The notes: generated by a model not told the origin, from the sequence alone. 64,000 bases of DNA from Alphaproteobacteria bacterium (GCA_021296255.1 JAGWAU010000009.1:1-64000), one strand, 5' to 3'. Shown: positions 9,417 to 20,991, counted from the first letter of the stretch. Translations and numbers: made by a program.

Positions 9417-9908
9417 ATGCCGCAACTCGCGACCGCCGACTTCGCGCCCCAGCTGATCTGGCTGGCGATCACCTTCGTCGCGCTCTACCTCGTGATGTGG
9501 CGGGTCGTGCTGCCGCGGATCGTCGACGTCCTCGAGGAACGGCAGCGCCGGATCGACGACGACCTGGTGACGGCGGAAGGCCTGAAGCGCGAGGCCGACG
9601 AGGCCCTCGGCGCCTACGAGAAGGCGCTGGCGGACGCGCGGGCGGACGCGCACGGGACGGCGTCGGAGACGCGGGACGCCATCAAGAAGCAGGCGGCCGA
9701 GCGGGAGGCCGAGCTCGACGCGACGCTCGCCCGCGAAAACGAGGCGTCGGACGCGCGAATCCGCGCCGCGCAGGAGGAGGGCCGGGCGCACGTCCGGCAC
9801 ATCGCCAGCGACGCGGCCCGCGCCGTCACGCGGAGACTGATCGGCGCGGCCGTCGACGACGCGGCCGCCGCCGCCGCCGTCGATGCCGCGTTGGCGGGGG
9901 ACCGATAG
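9417..9908 (+). CDS. F0 ATP synthase subunit b' (second b-type stator subunit)
   Basis: 163 residues: one N-terminal membrane helix (about 11-31, 'LIWLAITFVALYLVMWRVVL') and a long charged helix that dimerises with subunit b to form the peripheral stalk. Two divergent b genes in a row are typical of photosynthetic bacteria and alphaproteobacteria. The stop codon abuts the ATG of the next gene, indicating translational coupling and roughly matched synthesis. Confidence 0.92.
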   Translation: MPQLATADFAPQLIWLAITFVALYLVMWRVVLPRIVDVLEERQRRIDDDLVTAEGLKREADEALGAYEKALADARADAHGTASETRDAIKKQAAEREAELDATLARENEASDARIRAAQEEGRAHVRHIASDAARAVTRRLIGAAVDDAAAAAAVDAALAGDR

Positions 9909-10388
9909 ATGTTCGATGCCTCGTTCTGGGTCGCCGTCGCCTTCGTGGCTTTCGTCGGGATCCTGGTGCGCTTCGCCTACGGGCGGATCATCGGGGCGCT
10001 CGATGCGCGCGCCGCCCGGATCGAGAACGAGATCGAAGAAGCCAGGCGCCTTCGCGAAGAAGCGCGGCAACTGCTGGCCGGCTACCAGCGCAGGCACCGC
10101 GACGCCGTCAAGGAGGCCGACGAGATCGTCGAGCAGGCCAAGGCCGACGCGGAACGGATGGCGGCGCAGGCGGCCGCCGATCTCGAGGCGGAGATCAGGC
10201 GGCGCACCGAATTGGCGCACGCCAAGATCGCGCGGGCGGAGGCCCAGGTGATCGAGGACGTCCGCGACATGGCCGTCGACGCCGCCGTGCGGGCGGCGGG
10301 CCGGCTTGTCCGGGAGCGCCTGGGCGAGGAACAGGCCGGGAAAATCGTCGACGACGCGATCTCGGAACTCGGCCGCAAGATCCACTGA
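9909..10388 (+). CDS. atpF: F0 ATP synthase subunit b
   Basis: 159 residues: a membrane helix at 5-25 (FWVAVAFVAFVGILV) and a long amphipathic stator helix ending 'ISELGRKIH'. It starts directly at the base after the b' stop. It is the last F0 gene of the operon; the F1 genes are not in this window, as is usual when alphaproteobacteria keep them in a separate locus. The convergent gcvP ends 50 bases downstream. Confidence 0.93.
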   Translation: MFDASFWVAVAFVAFVGILVRFAYGRIIGALDARAARIENEIEEARRLREEARQLLAGYQRRHRDAVKEADEIVEQAKADAERMAAQAAADLEAEIRRRTELAHAKIARAEAQVIEDVRDMAVDAAVRAAGRLVRERLGEEQAGKIVDDAISELGRKIH

Positions 10389-10437
10389 GGATTTCCCGAC
10401 CGCGGCGCAGCGGCGCCTCGGCGTCTCCGCCGTCGTA

Positions 10438-13335
<2,898 letters not shown>

Positions 13336-13376
13336 CTTCCTGTTCTCCCTTGTCCGCAAACGCGCCGTGGACCGGA

Positions 13377-13757
13377 TCAGGCCAGGCTCTCCACGAATTC
13401 GGCGTATTCGCCCGCGTTCATGAGCCCGTCGAGCTCGCCCGGGTCGCTCACCTTGATCTTCACGAACCAGCCGCTTCCTTCCGCGTCCCGGTTGATCTGC
13501 GCCGGGTCGTCGCCGAGGGTCTCGTTGACCTCGACGATTTCGCCGCTGACGGGGGCATACACCTCGCTGGCGGCCTTGACGGACTCCACCACCGCCGCCT
13601 CCGAGCCCTTCGATATCGACTTCCCGACATCGGGGAGGTCGACATAGACGACGTCGCCCAGCTGCTCCTGCGCATAGTTGCTGACCCCGACGGTGGCCAC
13701 CTCGCCTTCGAGACGGATCCACTCGTGATCGTCGGTGTATCTGAGGTCGCTCATCAT
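13377..13757 (-). CDS. gcvH: Glycine cleavage system H protein
   Basis: 126 residues. The lipoyl-lysine is K61 in 'VESVKAASE', and the N-terminal 'YTDDHEWIR' is the GcvH signature. It shuttles the aminomethyl intermediate from GcvP to GcvT. Two adjacent ATGs (13757 and 13754) follow GAGGAACGG. It is the first gene after the tandem glycine riboswitch. Confidence 0.96.
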   Translation of the reverse strand: MMSDLRYTDDHEWIRLEGEVATVGVSNYAQEQLGDVVYVDLPDVGKSISKGSEAAVVESVKAASEVYAPVSGEIVEVNETLGDDPAQINRDAEGSGWFVKIKVSDPGELDGLMNAGEYAEFVESLA

Positions 13758-13892
13758 CCGTTCCTCTACATCCGTGGCGTTTTCCGCCGGTAACCCGACC
13801 GGGGCGGCGAGAGCGCCGGGCCGCCGGCGCGCGGACCCGTCCGGGCACCGCGCGGCACCCGACCTCCGGTCCGGTCTTGCATGCGTCGACCA

Positions 13893-14160
13893 TTGGGAAA
13901 GGGGTCTCTCAAGGCGGCCTCCGACAGAGCTCTCCGCCCCCTTCGGCGGATTCTGCCCCCTCTGTCACTGGACCTGAGAGATTGACCGGCGCCTATCGGG
14001 TCGGAGACCCTGCCGGCTTTCCCCTTCGGTGGGAGTCACGTCGGCGTCCGGCGGGACTCCACTTTCCAGAGCGCCATCCTCCTGCGGTCCTTTTGCCTGA
14101 GAGTTTCCGGGGCGGTTGCTCCTTCGGCGCCGATTCCCGGGGGAACCGGTCTCTCCCGCA
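13893..14160 (-). ncRNA. Tandem glycine riboswitch
   Basis: Reading the minus strand from about 14160, aptamer 1 shows 'GCGGGAGAGACC', 'GCCGAAGGAGCAA' and 'CTCTCAGGCAAAAGGAC'. After the short linker, aptamer 2 shows 'CCACCGAAGGGGAAA'-type sequence, 'CTCTCAGGTCCAGTGACAGAG' around 13960-13985 and a long GC-rich P3 hairpin. These conserved blocks in duplicate are the gcvT-class tandem architecture. In known examples glycine binding turns on glycine cleavage genes. It sits 136 bases before gcvH and behind the promoter at 14184-14211. Confidence 0.93.
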
Positions 14161-14183
14161 AAGATCGTCTGGCTGTACGTACG

Positions 14184-14211
14184 ATGATAGGGGGCGGCCG
14201 GACGCTGTCAA
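14184..14211 (-). promoter_or_regulatory. Sigma70-type promoter of the glycine riboswitch / gcvHP operon
   Basis: On the minus strand TTGACA (14211-14206) and TATCAT (14189-14184) are spaced 16 bases. Predicted initiation around 14177 would start the transcript shortly before aptamer 1. Confidence 0.75.
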
Positions 14212-14229
14212 CCGCCGGGTCCGACGAAA

Positions 14230-14775
14230 TCAGCGGCGGGCTTCGTTGTATTCGAGCTGTTCGGGCGTGAGCTGGAGACCGACCAGGACCTGATAGTGCC
14301 GACCCCGGTCCCGCTGCGGGAGCGGAATCCTCTGGGTCACGGTCTCCCGGACCGCGATCTTTCGGCGTCCCGCCGGGAACTCGGCGCGGCTCTCGAACGT
14401 CTCCTTGGCGATCACCCGCCCGTCGGGATCCACGACGGCGGCGAAGAACGGAACGGCCGCGGCGCCGGTCTCCGCCGTGGGTCCCCGCGTCGAGACGATG
14501 TCGAAGGACGTCTCCACCTCCACCCGCCCGTCGTCGTAGCCGCAGGCCGACGTCAAGTCCGACACCTGCACCTCGACGACGACGTCGGTGAGGTCGCGGC
14601 CCGGCCCGGGCTTGAACAGGACCAGGCGTTCGCCGGCGGCCAGGACGGCGACGTTCGGGCACGGCGGCGGCGGCGGGCCGGGGTCGAGGACGCCGCAGGC
14701 TGCCGTCGCCAGGGCGGCGACCAGCGCCAGCGCCGTCGCCCGAACGACGCCGGCTGCGCGAGCGTCAGAGGGAAT
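14230..14775 (-). CDS. Putative exported lipoprotein-like protein lacking a canonical start codon
   Basis: From 14571 inward the frame has a GTG, but obvious protein sequence continues upstream: 'VVRATALALVAALATAAC' (an export signal with a Cys at its end), a Pro-rich linker, then 'CPNVAVLAAGERLVLF' and 'GPGRDLTDV'. No ATG, GTG or TTG exists upstream in frame before a stop. The feature therefore starts at an ATT (14775), which is a guess and overlaps the CDGSH gene by 11 bases. The domain pattern resembles an alphaproteobacterial family of outer-membrane-associated lipoproteins I cannot name. The C-terminus ends 'LTPEQLEYNEARR'. The protein is likely real; the start is not settled. Confidence 0.6.
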   Translation of the reverse strand: MPSDARAAGVVRATALALVAALATAACGVLDPGPPPPPCPNVAVLAAGERLVLFKPGPGRDLTDVVVEVQVSDLTSACGYDDGRVEVETSFDIVSTRGPTAETGAAAVPFFAAVVDPDGRVIAKETFESRAEFPAGRRKIAVRETVTQRIPLPQRDRGRHYQVLVGLQLTPEQLEYNEARR

Positions 14776-15004
14776 TGTGCGACCCGTCGCAGTAAGGTTG
14801 GTTTCCGGTCTGCTTGCAGCCGCAGAAGAAAACGGTCTTGCTCTCCTCGGCCTCCAGGATCACCGGCGTGAACGCCGTCGTGTTGTGCGATCCGTCGCAG
14901 TACGGCTGCTTGCCGCTGAGGCCGCAGCGGCACCAGGCATAGCGCTTCCCCTGCTCGACGTCCTCGGCGTAGGGGGCCTTCTGCGCGACAACGGGTTCCG
15001 ACAT
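14765..15004 (-). CDS. CDGSH iron-sulfur domain protein with two domains
   Basis: 79 residues with two complete [2Fe-2S] motifs of the form CxC-x2-S/T-x3-PxCDGSH: 'CRCGLSGKQPYCDGSH' and 'CGCKQTGNQPYCDGSH'. Each gives three Cys and one His ligand, as in mitoNEET-type proteins. Such small double-CDGSH proteins are redox or cluster-transfer proteins of uncertain role. It has no targeting signal, so it is cytoplasmic. Its stop overlaps the proposed upstream extension of the following lipoprotein-like gene. Confidence 0.9.
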   Translation of the reverse strand: MSEPVVAQKAPYAEDVEQGKRYAWCRCGLSGKQPYCDGSHNTTAFTPVILEAEESKTVFFCGCKQTGNQPYCDGSHNSL

Positions 15005-15095
15005 GTCTCCACCACCCTTTCTTGATTGCCCTTGTCACCTTATTACCGGCAGCCCGGACCGGAGTCGAGCCTTATGCGGCCCGCCGGCCGTGCAC

Positions 15096-15135
15096 GCCAC
15101 TTCTCGCCACTTCTCACATCTTCTCGCATCTCGTC
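15096..15135. repeat. Four 10-bp tandem units before ispH
   Basis: The units GCCACTTCTC, GCCACTTCTC, ACATCTTCTC and GCATCTCGTC lie end to end, about 40-80 bases before the ispH start. The 10-base period equals one helical turn, as for protein sites on one DNA face. The first two units are identical; the others drift. Confidence 0.6.
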
Positions 15136-15177
15136 AGGGCCCTCGCCTTCGGATAAACTCCGCCGCGATTCTCGATC

Positions 15178-16122
15178 ATGAACAAGCCGTCTCTGCAAAT
15201 CCTGCTCGCCAGTCCCCGAGGTTTCTGTGCAGGGGTCAGCCGGGCGATCCAGATCGTGGAAAAGGCGCTGGAGATCTACGGCGCCCCCGTGTACGTGCGC
15301 CACGAAATCGTCCACAACCGGTTCGTCGTGCAGGGGCTGGAGGCGCGCGGCGCCGTCTTCGTGGACGAGCTCGACGAGGTCCCGGAGGACGCGGTCGTCA
15401 TATTCTCCGCCCACGGCGTGCCGAAAGCCGTCCCGGCGGAGGCTCGTCGCCGGGGGCTGACATACCATGACGCCACCTGCCCCTTGGTCAGCAAAGTTCA
15501 CGGCGAGGCCGGGCAACATCACGCCGCCGGACGCCAGATCATCCTCATCGGTCATGTCGGCCATCCCGAAGTCATCGGCACCATGGGACAACTTCCCGAC
15601 GGCGCCATCCTCCTGGTCGAAACGGTGCGGGACGCGGAGACCGTCGACGTGAGAGATCCTGGGAATCTGGCCTTCATCGCACAGACGACGTTGTCCGTCG
15701 ATGAAACGGCGGACATCGTCGCCGTCCTTCGCCGACGCTTCCCCGGCCTCGTTGCGCCGCGGTCCGGGAACATCTGCTACGCCACGACGAACCGTCAATC
15801 GGCGGTCAAGCGGATCGCCGAGTCCTGCGACGCCCTCCTGGTGATCGGCGCACCCAACTCCTCCAACTCCCTGCGCCTGAAGGAGACAGCCCAGCGCCGC
15901 GGTTGTGCCCGCACGGCGCTCGTTCAGCGGGCTCACGACATCGACTGGGACGCGTTCGACGGAGTTCAGACGCTCGGCATCACGGCAGGCGCCTCCGCGC
16001 CGGAAGTTCTGGTCGACGAAGTCATCGAGGTCTGCCGGCAACGCTACGAGGTCTCGATCCGCGAGGTTTCCGCCGCGCACGAGGACGTGAGCTTCAAGCT
16101 CCCCCGCGCCCTCGACGCCTGA
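15178..16122 (+). CDS. ispH: 4-hydroxy-3-methylbut-2-enyl diphosphate reductase
   Basis: 314 residues. The three cluster-binding cysteines are C17 (RGFCAG), C101 (DATCPLV) and C200 (ICYATTNRQ). IspH is the last enzyme of the non-mevalonate isoprenoid pathway, giving IPP and DMAPP from HMBPP with a [4Fe-4S] cluster. It heads the run ispH-thrB-rnhA, with 18 bases to thrB. No good Shine-Dalgarno is visible; a TAAACT hexamer near 15157 suggests a short leader. Neighbours do not bear on its function. Confidence 0.97.
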   Translation: MNKPSLQILLASPRGFCAGVSRAIQIVEKALEIYGAPVYVRHEIVHNRFVVQGLEARGAVFVDELDEVPEDAVVIFSAHGVPKAVPAEARRRGLTYHDATCPLVSKVHGEAGQHHAAGRQIILIGHVGHPEVIGTMGQLPDGAILLVETVRDAETVDVRDPGNLAFIAQTTLSVDETADIVAVLRRRFPGLVAPRSGNICYATTNRQSAVKRIAESCDALLVIGAPNSSNSLRLKETAQRRGCARTALVQRAHDIDWDAFDGVQTLGITAGASAPEVLVDEVIEVCRQRYEVSIREVSAAHEDVSFKLPRALDA

Positions 16123-16140
16123 TCCGCCGTTCCGACGCCC

Positions 16141-17103
16141 ATGGCCGTCTACACCGAAGTCAGCGATGACGACCTGGAGCGGTTCGTAGCCGAGTACGAC
16201 ATCGGGAAGGTCACCGCGTTCAAGGGGATCGCGGAAGGCGTCGAGAACTCCAACTACCTGTTGCAGACGGAGTCGGGAACATACATCCTCACCATCTACG
16301 AAAAGCGGGTGAAGCCCGAGGACCTGCCTTTTTTTCTGGGATTGATGGACCATCTGGCGGCGGCGGGCATCCCTTGCCCGACGCCGATTCACGGACGCGA
16401 CGGCGATGCCCTTCGCATGCTGTCGGACAAGCCTGCCGCGATCGTGAGTTTCCTCGACGGCGTGTGGCCCAAGGGACGATCTCCCAGGCACTGTGCCGAG
16501 CTCGGCGAAGCGGTCGCCCGCATGCACGTGGCGGGGGTCGATTTCTCGATGCGGCGGGAGAACGATCTGCGTGTCGACGCGTGGCGCCCCCTGTTCGAGT
16601 CCTGTCGCGCCGGCGCCGACGACGTCGTGCCCGGACTCGAGGCGGACATCGCGGCGGAACTCGATCATCTCGAACGATCGTGGCCGAAGGCGCTGCCGGA
16701 AGGCGTGATCCATGCAGACCTGTTCCCGGACAACGTGTTCTTTCTCGGAGGCAGACTCACGGGAATCATCGATTTCTACTTCGCCTGCAACGACTGGTTC
16801 GCCTACGAGATCGCCATCTGCCTCAACGCCTGGTGCTTCGAGCCCGATCACCAGTTCAACATCACCAAGGCGAAGAACCTGTTGTCGGCGTACCGGCGCG
16901 TGCGGCCGTTTTCGGAAACGGAGTTCTCGGCGCTTCCCCTGCTGGCCCGGGGCGCCGCTATGCGTTTTCTGCTGACCCGGCTGTATGACTGGCTCAATCG
17001 GGTCGACGGTGCCTTGGTGAGACCGAAGGATCCCGTCGAGTACCTCACCAAGCTGAAGTTCCATCAAGGCGTGAGCGGACCGAGCGCCTACGGATTGGAT
17101 TGA
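16141..17103 (+). CDS. thrB: Homoserine kinase, APH-fold type (ThrB-II)
   Basis: 320 residues. The kinase-fold catalytic loop is 'H191-A-D193-LFPDN198', with the metal Asp in 'GIIDFYFACND'. This aminoglycoside-phosphotransferase-like class replaces GHMP-type ThrB in alphaproteobacteria and phosphorylates homoserine for threonine synthesis. Its partner threonine synthase is encoded at 22248-23666. The gene ends 6 bases before rnhA, so coupling is likely. Confidence 0.93.
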   Translation: MAVYTEVSDDDLERFVAEYDIGKVTAFKGIAEGVENSNYLLQTESGTYILTIYEKRVKPEDLPFFLGLMDHLAAAGIPCPTPIHGRDGDALRMLSDKPAAIVSFLDGVWPKGRSPRHCAELGEAVARMHVAGVDFSMRRENDLRVDAWRPLFESCRAGADDVVPGLEADIAAELDHLERSWPKALPEGVIHADLFPDNVFFLGGRLTGIIDFYFACNDWFAYEIAICLNAWCFEPDHQFNITKAKNLLSAYRRVRPFSETEFSALPLLARGAAMRFLLTRLYDWLNRVDGALVRPKDPVEYLTKLKFHQGVSGPSAYGLD

Positions 17104-17109
17104 CCGCTC

Positions 17110-17562
17110 ATGTGCGCCGATTTCGTCGATATCTATACCGACGGCGCCTGTTCGGGGAATCCCGGGCGGGGAGGGTGGGGGGCCCTCCTTGTCTATCGAG
17201 GGCGCGAGATGGAGATCTGCGGCGGCGAACGCGATACGACCAACAACCGCATGGAGCTGATGGCCGCCATCCACGCCCTCGAAGCCCTCAACCGGCCGAG
17301 CCGCGTACGGTTGCACACCGACAGCATCTACCTGCGGGACGGGATCACCCGGTGGATCGCGCGCTGGAAGAAGAACGGCTGGAAAACGGCGTCCAAGAAA
17401 CCCGTAAAGAACGTCGACTTATGGCAACGTCTCGACAAGGCCGCGGAAAGCCACGATCTTGAGTGGCACTGGGTCAAAGGGCATTCGGGTCATCGCGGCA
17501 ACGAGCGCGCCGATCGACTGGCCCGGGACGGCATGGCGCGGGGCGGAGGTCCGCCGCCGTGA
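17110..17562 (+). CDS. rnhA: Ribonuclease HI
   Basis: 150 residues, the normal length. The active-site carboxylates D11 ([11 protein letters not shown]), E49 (RMELMA), D71 (LHTDS) and D135 (ERADRLAR), together with H125 (KGHSGH), are all present. It degrades the RNA of RNA-DNA hybrids, removing primers and R-loops. It is third in the ispH-thrB-rnhA run; the alphaproteobacterial thrB-rnhA pairing is common. Confidence 0.97.
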   Translation: MCADFVDIYTDGACSGNPGRGGWGALLVYRGREMEICGGERDTTNNRMELMAAIHALEALNRPSRVRLHTDSIYLRDGITRWIARWKKNGWKTASKKPVKNVDLWQRLDKAAESHDLEWHWVKGHSGHRGNERADRLARDGMARGGGPPP

Positions 17563-17594
17563 GCGGAAAGGAATGCTGGAGGGAGGACGACGAG

Positions 17595-18083
17595 ATGAAG
17601 CGCTACAACTACCGCGGCGTCGATCACGTTCACATCAACGTGACGGATCTCGACCGCGCCATCGACTTCTACACCGGTACGCTGGGTTTCGCGGTCGCCG
17701 GCCGCCGCGACCCCGACAAGGCCTGGCTCAATTTCGGCCAGTACCCCGAGAGCGAGCCCCTGTGGTACCACAACCTGGCGCTCACCGAGGTGCCCGAGAG
17801 AAACGACAGATACTGGAGCCGCACCGGCTTGAATCACGTGGCGTTCGAGCTGGAGTCGCCCGAGGACGTGATGGCGATAGGCGACGATCTCAAGCGCCGG
17901 GGCGTCCGCATCATCCGCGGCCCGGGCGTGCATGCCGAGGACATGACCTATCACGTCTACGTCGAAGATCCGGACGGCAACGTCATCGAGCTCATGGCCC
18001 GCACCGACGACACCCACGCCGAACTGCGCGAGTCCGCGGAATGGGCGCCGCCGCCGGGCTGGACACCGGCGGACGCGGATTAG
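17595..18083 (+). CDS. VOC (glyoxalase/dioxygenase-fold) family protein
   Basis: 162 residues from the ATG at 17595, which follows GGAGGGAGG. It has the paired beta-alpha-beta-beta-beta modules of the vicinal oxygen chelate fold: 'DHVHINVTDLDRAIDFYT' near the start, 'NHVAFELESPED' mid-chain and 'YVEDPDGNVIELM' near the C-terminus. The His and Glu of these motifs are the usual metal ligands (H in DHVHI, H in NHVAF, E in VIELM). Lyases, dioxygenases and resistance proteins share this fold; the substrate is unknown. Confidence 0.85.
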   Translation: MKRYNYRGVDHVHINVTDLDRAIDFYTGTLGFAVAGRRDPDKAWLNFGQYPESEPLWYHNLALTEVPERNDRYWSRTGLNHVAFELESPEDVMAIGDDLKRRGVRIIRGPGVHAEDMTYHVYVEDPDGNVIELMARTDDTHAELRESAEWAPPPGWTPADAD

Positions 18084-18151
18084 ACTCTTTACGATGGGTC
18101 CGAACGCGCCGGCGAATTGTCCCCATTCACCGTCGGTATGGAAGCTATCGA

Positions 18152-18634
18152 CTAAAGGTTCTCGAGGATCTTCTCCGCACTCGAGACCTCGTAGGCGCCT
18201 CCTTCTTCCAGATTCAGCACGCTGACGACGCCGTCGTCGACGACCATGGAATAGCGCCGGGACCGGACGCCCAGCCCCCGTTCGGTGAGGTCGAGCTCGA
18301 GACCCAACGCCTTGGCGAGCACGCCGCTGCCGTCCGCGACCATGGCGACCTTGTCGCTCACATTCTGATCCTTACCCCAGGCATCCATCACGAAGACGTC
18401 ATTCACAGACAGGCAAATGATGGAGTCAACGCCCTTCGCCTTGATCGCGTCGGCACTGTCTACGAACCCGGGCAGGTGCTGAGCCGAACACGTGGGTGTG
18501 AAAGCGCCGGGCAGCGCAAAGGCCACCACCTTCTTGCCGCTGAACAGATCGCCCGTGGAAACCTGCTCGGGACCCGATTCACCCATGACCGCGAGCGTTA
18601 CGTCCGGGATCGAATCACCTACATGCACTGCCAT
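18152..18634 (-). CDS. Peroxiredoxin, Prx5 family
   Basis: 160 residues. The peroxidatic cysteine is C49 in 'LPGAFTPTCSAQHLPGF', the Prx5/AhpE-like signature. A second Cys, C74 (SIICLSVND), is conserved in position but is not a clear resolving Cys. It reduces hydrogen peroxide and alkyl peroxides with thiol donors, probably glutaredoxin or glutathione. It is followed on the minus strand by nothing co-directional; the DsbD-type gene lies upstream on the same strand, and the three-gene neighbourhood with yqgE is seen in related bacteria. Confidence 0.93.
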   Translation of the reverse strand: MAVHVGDSIPDVTLAVMGESGPEQVSTGDLFSGKKVVAFALPGAFTPTCSAQHLPGFVDSADAIKAKGVDSIICLSVNDVFVMDAWGKDQNVSDKVAMVADGSGVLAKALGLELDLTERGLGVRSRRYSMVVDDGVVSVLNLEEGGAYEVSSAEKILENL

Positions 18635-18741
18635 TAAAGCCTCCCCTTCGGTGGCGGGCGAACGAGTCGTGCGCCCTCGATTTCGAGTCCGAGAGATACT
18701 GATAATTCCCGGGATGTCCAGCCCCGGACGAATAGGGTCGA

Positions 18742-19596
18742 TCAGTGCGTGGGAACGACCGTCCGTTCGACCGCGCGGGCCCCGTCGACGAGCGTGATCG
18801 TCAACGGCTGGGGTGTGCCGTCCGCGGATCCCGCACCATCGATCGAGAGCTCCACGACGGCGGTGCGGGGGTCGTCTCCGAGGTCGATCTTCGGCCGCCC
18901 GAAAAACACGTCGGCAGGACCTTCCACGAACACGTCAAGGTCGTCGAACGACGGACGGGCCTCGGCGCGGAGACGCAGGATCTTCCCGCCCGAATCCGCC
19001 GCAACGCTGGCTTCGACGATATCCATGTCGGAGCTGTGGCGGGTGGGAACCCGGGCGGCGAAGTGCCGAATCAGCGCCCGGTGTGCCCTGGTTACCGAAC
19101 CGTCATCGGAGACGCCGGCGGGGATTTCAAGGCGTACGTTCGCCCCCAACGGCACGCAGATGTCCTTGCAGACGGCGTAGTTGACATCGAGATTGATCCG
19201 AACGGACTCGCCCGGGCGCGCCGCGCGCAGGCGTACGGGAAAGACGACCTCGTCTTCATAGCCGTAAGAATCCAAGCCCTCGAACGGGATGCGTTTCGGG
19301 GCCGGCCATGCCAGCGCCACGTTACGGACGTTTCGGGACGCCGACCAATCGAAGGACGTGGGCAGTCCGGCATCGCCGGGATTGCGCCAATAGGTCTTCC
19401 ACCCCTCTCCAAGACGTATCTGTACCCCCACCTCGAGCTCCCCCGAGGCGGTGACCGAATCGTGGGCCGTGACGAGTCGGAGCTGGCTGAAATCCGTTGT
19501 AATCCAATTGCTTGCGGCTGCATGGGCGGGGTGCGCCGAGGTCAGCCCCCCGGCAAGCAGAAGAGTCGTCACGACAACTGGTCGAGTGAGTGGCAT
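18742..19596 (-). CDS. Exported protein with DsbD N-terminal (thiol interchange) domain
   Basis: 284 residues from the ATG at 19596, where a Sec signal peptide begins (LTRPVVVTTLLLAGG... AHAA). The body carries the DsbD-alpha motif 'NYAVCKDICVPLGA' with its redox Cys pair, plus 'GWKTYWRNPGDAG'. The membrane and thioredoxin domains of full DsbD are absent, so this is a stand-alone periplasmic electron acceptor. In known systems it pairs with ScsB/CcdA-type membrane reductants. It lies divergent to yqgE and next to a peroxiredoxin. An in-frame start at 19656 would add 20 residues before the signal. Confidence 0.85.
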   Translation of the reverse strand: MPLTRPVVVTTLLLAGGLTSAHPAHAAASNWITTDFSQLRLVTAHDSVTASGELEVGVQIRLGEGWKTYWRNPGDAGLPTSFDWSASRNVRNVALAWPAPKRIPFEGLDSYGYEDEVVFPVRLRAARPGESVRINLDVNYAVCKDICVPLGANVRLEIPAGVSDDGSVTRAHRALIRHFAARVPTRHSSDMDIVEASVAADSGGKILRLRAEARPSFDDLDVFVEGPADVFFGRPKIDLGDDPRTAVVELSIDGAGSADGTPQPLTITLVDGARAVERTVVPTH

Positions 19597-19660
19597 CGAA
19601 ACCTCGCGAACCTGCCAAGCCCATGATGCAACACGGTGGACGATTGGGGAATTCATGTGT

Positions 19661-19691
19661 TTGTGATCGAGGAACTTCCTTGGTCTATAAT
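19661..19691 (+). promoter_or_regulatory. Putative yqgE promoter
   Basis: A perfect TATAAT (19686-19691) lies 55 bases before the yqgE start, with TTGTGA (19661-19666) at a rather long 19-base spacing. The -10 box is convincing, the -35 weak. Confidence 0.45.
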
Positions 19692-19746
19692 CTCACCGGT
19701 CCATATGTGAGACGACCGTAGTTCGCTTCCAAGTGAGGGTGCCTCA

Positions 19747-20313
19747 ATGGGTCCCGACAGCGGATATCTCGAAGGCCAGATGCTGATCGCTATGCCGGGT
19801 ATGGAGGATCCCCGGTTCCAGCGAACGCTGATTTACATGTGCGCCCATTCGGATCAGGGTGCCATGGGTCTGGTCGTCAACAAGGTGATGAACAACATCA
19901 CGTTCCCGGATCTGCTCGAGCAACTGGGCATCCAGGGCAGCGGTCTCGAGAGAGATATCCAAGTGTTCTTTGGCGGACCCGTGGAACAGAGCCGCGGGTT
20001 CGTACTGCATACGTCGGACTACGTTCAAGATGCTTCTCTCGTCGTCAACGACGTGTATTCGCTGACGGCTTCGGTCGACGTTCTCAAAGCCATCGCCGAC
20101 GGCAAAGGGCCGGACAAGTGCCTGATGGTTCTCGGCTATGCTGGCTGGGCACCCGGGCAACTCGAGTCCGAAATGCAGTCCAACGGCTGGCTGCACGTAC
20201 CGGCGGACGAGGATCTCGTATTCGGACCGGACTGCGAGGCGAAATGGTCCGCCGCGGTCGCCAAGCTCGGTATCGATCTATCGTTGCTTTCGGGCGAGGC
20301 CGGCCACGCGTAG
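19747..20313 (+). CDS. YqgE/AlgH family protein (UPF0301)
   Basis: 188 residues. 'LEGQMLIAMPGMEDPRF' at the N-terminus, 'GAMGLVVNK', 'FFGGPVE' and 'LGYAGWAPGQLESE' are the family motifs. AlgH was named for a role in Pseudomonas alginate gene expression, but the biochemical activity of the family is not settled. Soluble and cytoplasmic. The ATG at 19747 follows a weak AGTGAGGG. Divergent from the DsbD-type gene. Confidence 0.94.
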   Translation: MGPDSGYLEGQMLIAMPGMEDPRFQRTLIYMCAHSDQGAMGLVVNKVMNNITFPDLLEQLGIQGSGLERDIQVFFGGPVEQSRGFVLHTSDYVQDASLVVNDVYSLTASVDVLKAIADGKGPDKCLMVLGYAGWAPGQLESEMQSNGWLHVPADEDLVFGPDCEAKWSAAVAKLGIDLSLLSGEAGHA

Positions 20314-20362
20314 CCTCGCGCCTGCTCCGACGCCGGCGAAAGACCCCGTCCTTCCCCCCCCC

Positions 20363-20956
20363 CTATTCGGGGCGAGGGTCGGTCGAGAGGTAGCTGAACA
20401 GCAGGTGGTCCCGCCACTCGCCGTTGATGCGGAGATATTCGCGTGCGTAGCCTTCCTGCGTGAAGCCGACCTTCGTCAGCAGACGGCGGCTGGCTTCATT
20501 GGTCGGAACGCAGGCCGCTTCGAGCCGGTGCAGGCCAAGCCCGTCGAATACATAGCCTATGATGGCCTGAACGGCGTCGGATATGTAGCCGTTTCGGGCG
20601 AAGCGCTTGCCAACCCAATAGCCAAGGGAAGAGCTCTGCGTGACGCCACGATGCACGTGGCTGAGGTTGAGTCCGCCGACGATGGCGTCGTCGTCCTTTC
20701 GCAAGACGAAGAAGGCGTAACCACGATCGTTCCGTGACTCCTCGGCATAGCGCCGAAGCCGTTGCCTGTAGGACGCCTGGGTCAGTACGTCGCGCGGCCA
20801 GGTAGGTTCCCAGGGAACGAGAAACTCACGGGACTCGGCACGGAGGCGTGCCCAGCTCTCCCAGTCGCGCAGCTCTGGCGGACGCAGATAGACTCTCTTC
20901 CCGACGACCTGATCAGCCGATGTCGCCGGAATCAATCCGCGCAGGAAGGTGCTCAA
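20363..20956 (-). CDS. GNAT acetyltransferase, RimJ/RimL-like
   Basis: 197 residues from a TTG at 20956. It shows the GNAT acetyl-CoA region 'LGYWVGKRFARNGYISDA' and 'GLHRLEAACVPTNEASRRLL', typical of RimJ-type N-terminal acetyltransferases. The start is uncertain: no ATG lies near 'LRGLIPATSADQVVGKRVYL', where homologous sequence appears to begin. It is the last gene of thrC-M16 peptidase-GNAT; it follows the M16 stop by 35 bases. Confidence 0.85.
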   Translation of the reverse strand: MSTFLRGLIPATSADQVVGKRVYLRPPELRDWESWARLRAESREFLVPWEPTWPRDVLTQASYRQRLRRYAEESRNDRGYAFFVLRKDDDAIVGGLNLSHVHRGVTQSSSLGYWVGKRFARNGYISDAVQAIIGYVFDGLGLHRLEAACVPTNEASRRLLTKVGFTQEGYAREYLRINGEWRDHLLFSYLSTDPRPE

Positions 20957-20991
20957 GAAAACGTGTCCCGTATTCCGACAGCTACCCGAGT

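Noticed and set aside
15043-17316. Long minus-strand open frame opposite ispH, thrB and rnhA
   Set aside because: Shadow frame; the plus-strand genes carry all catalytic residues.
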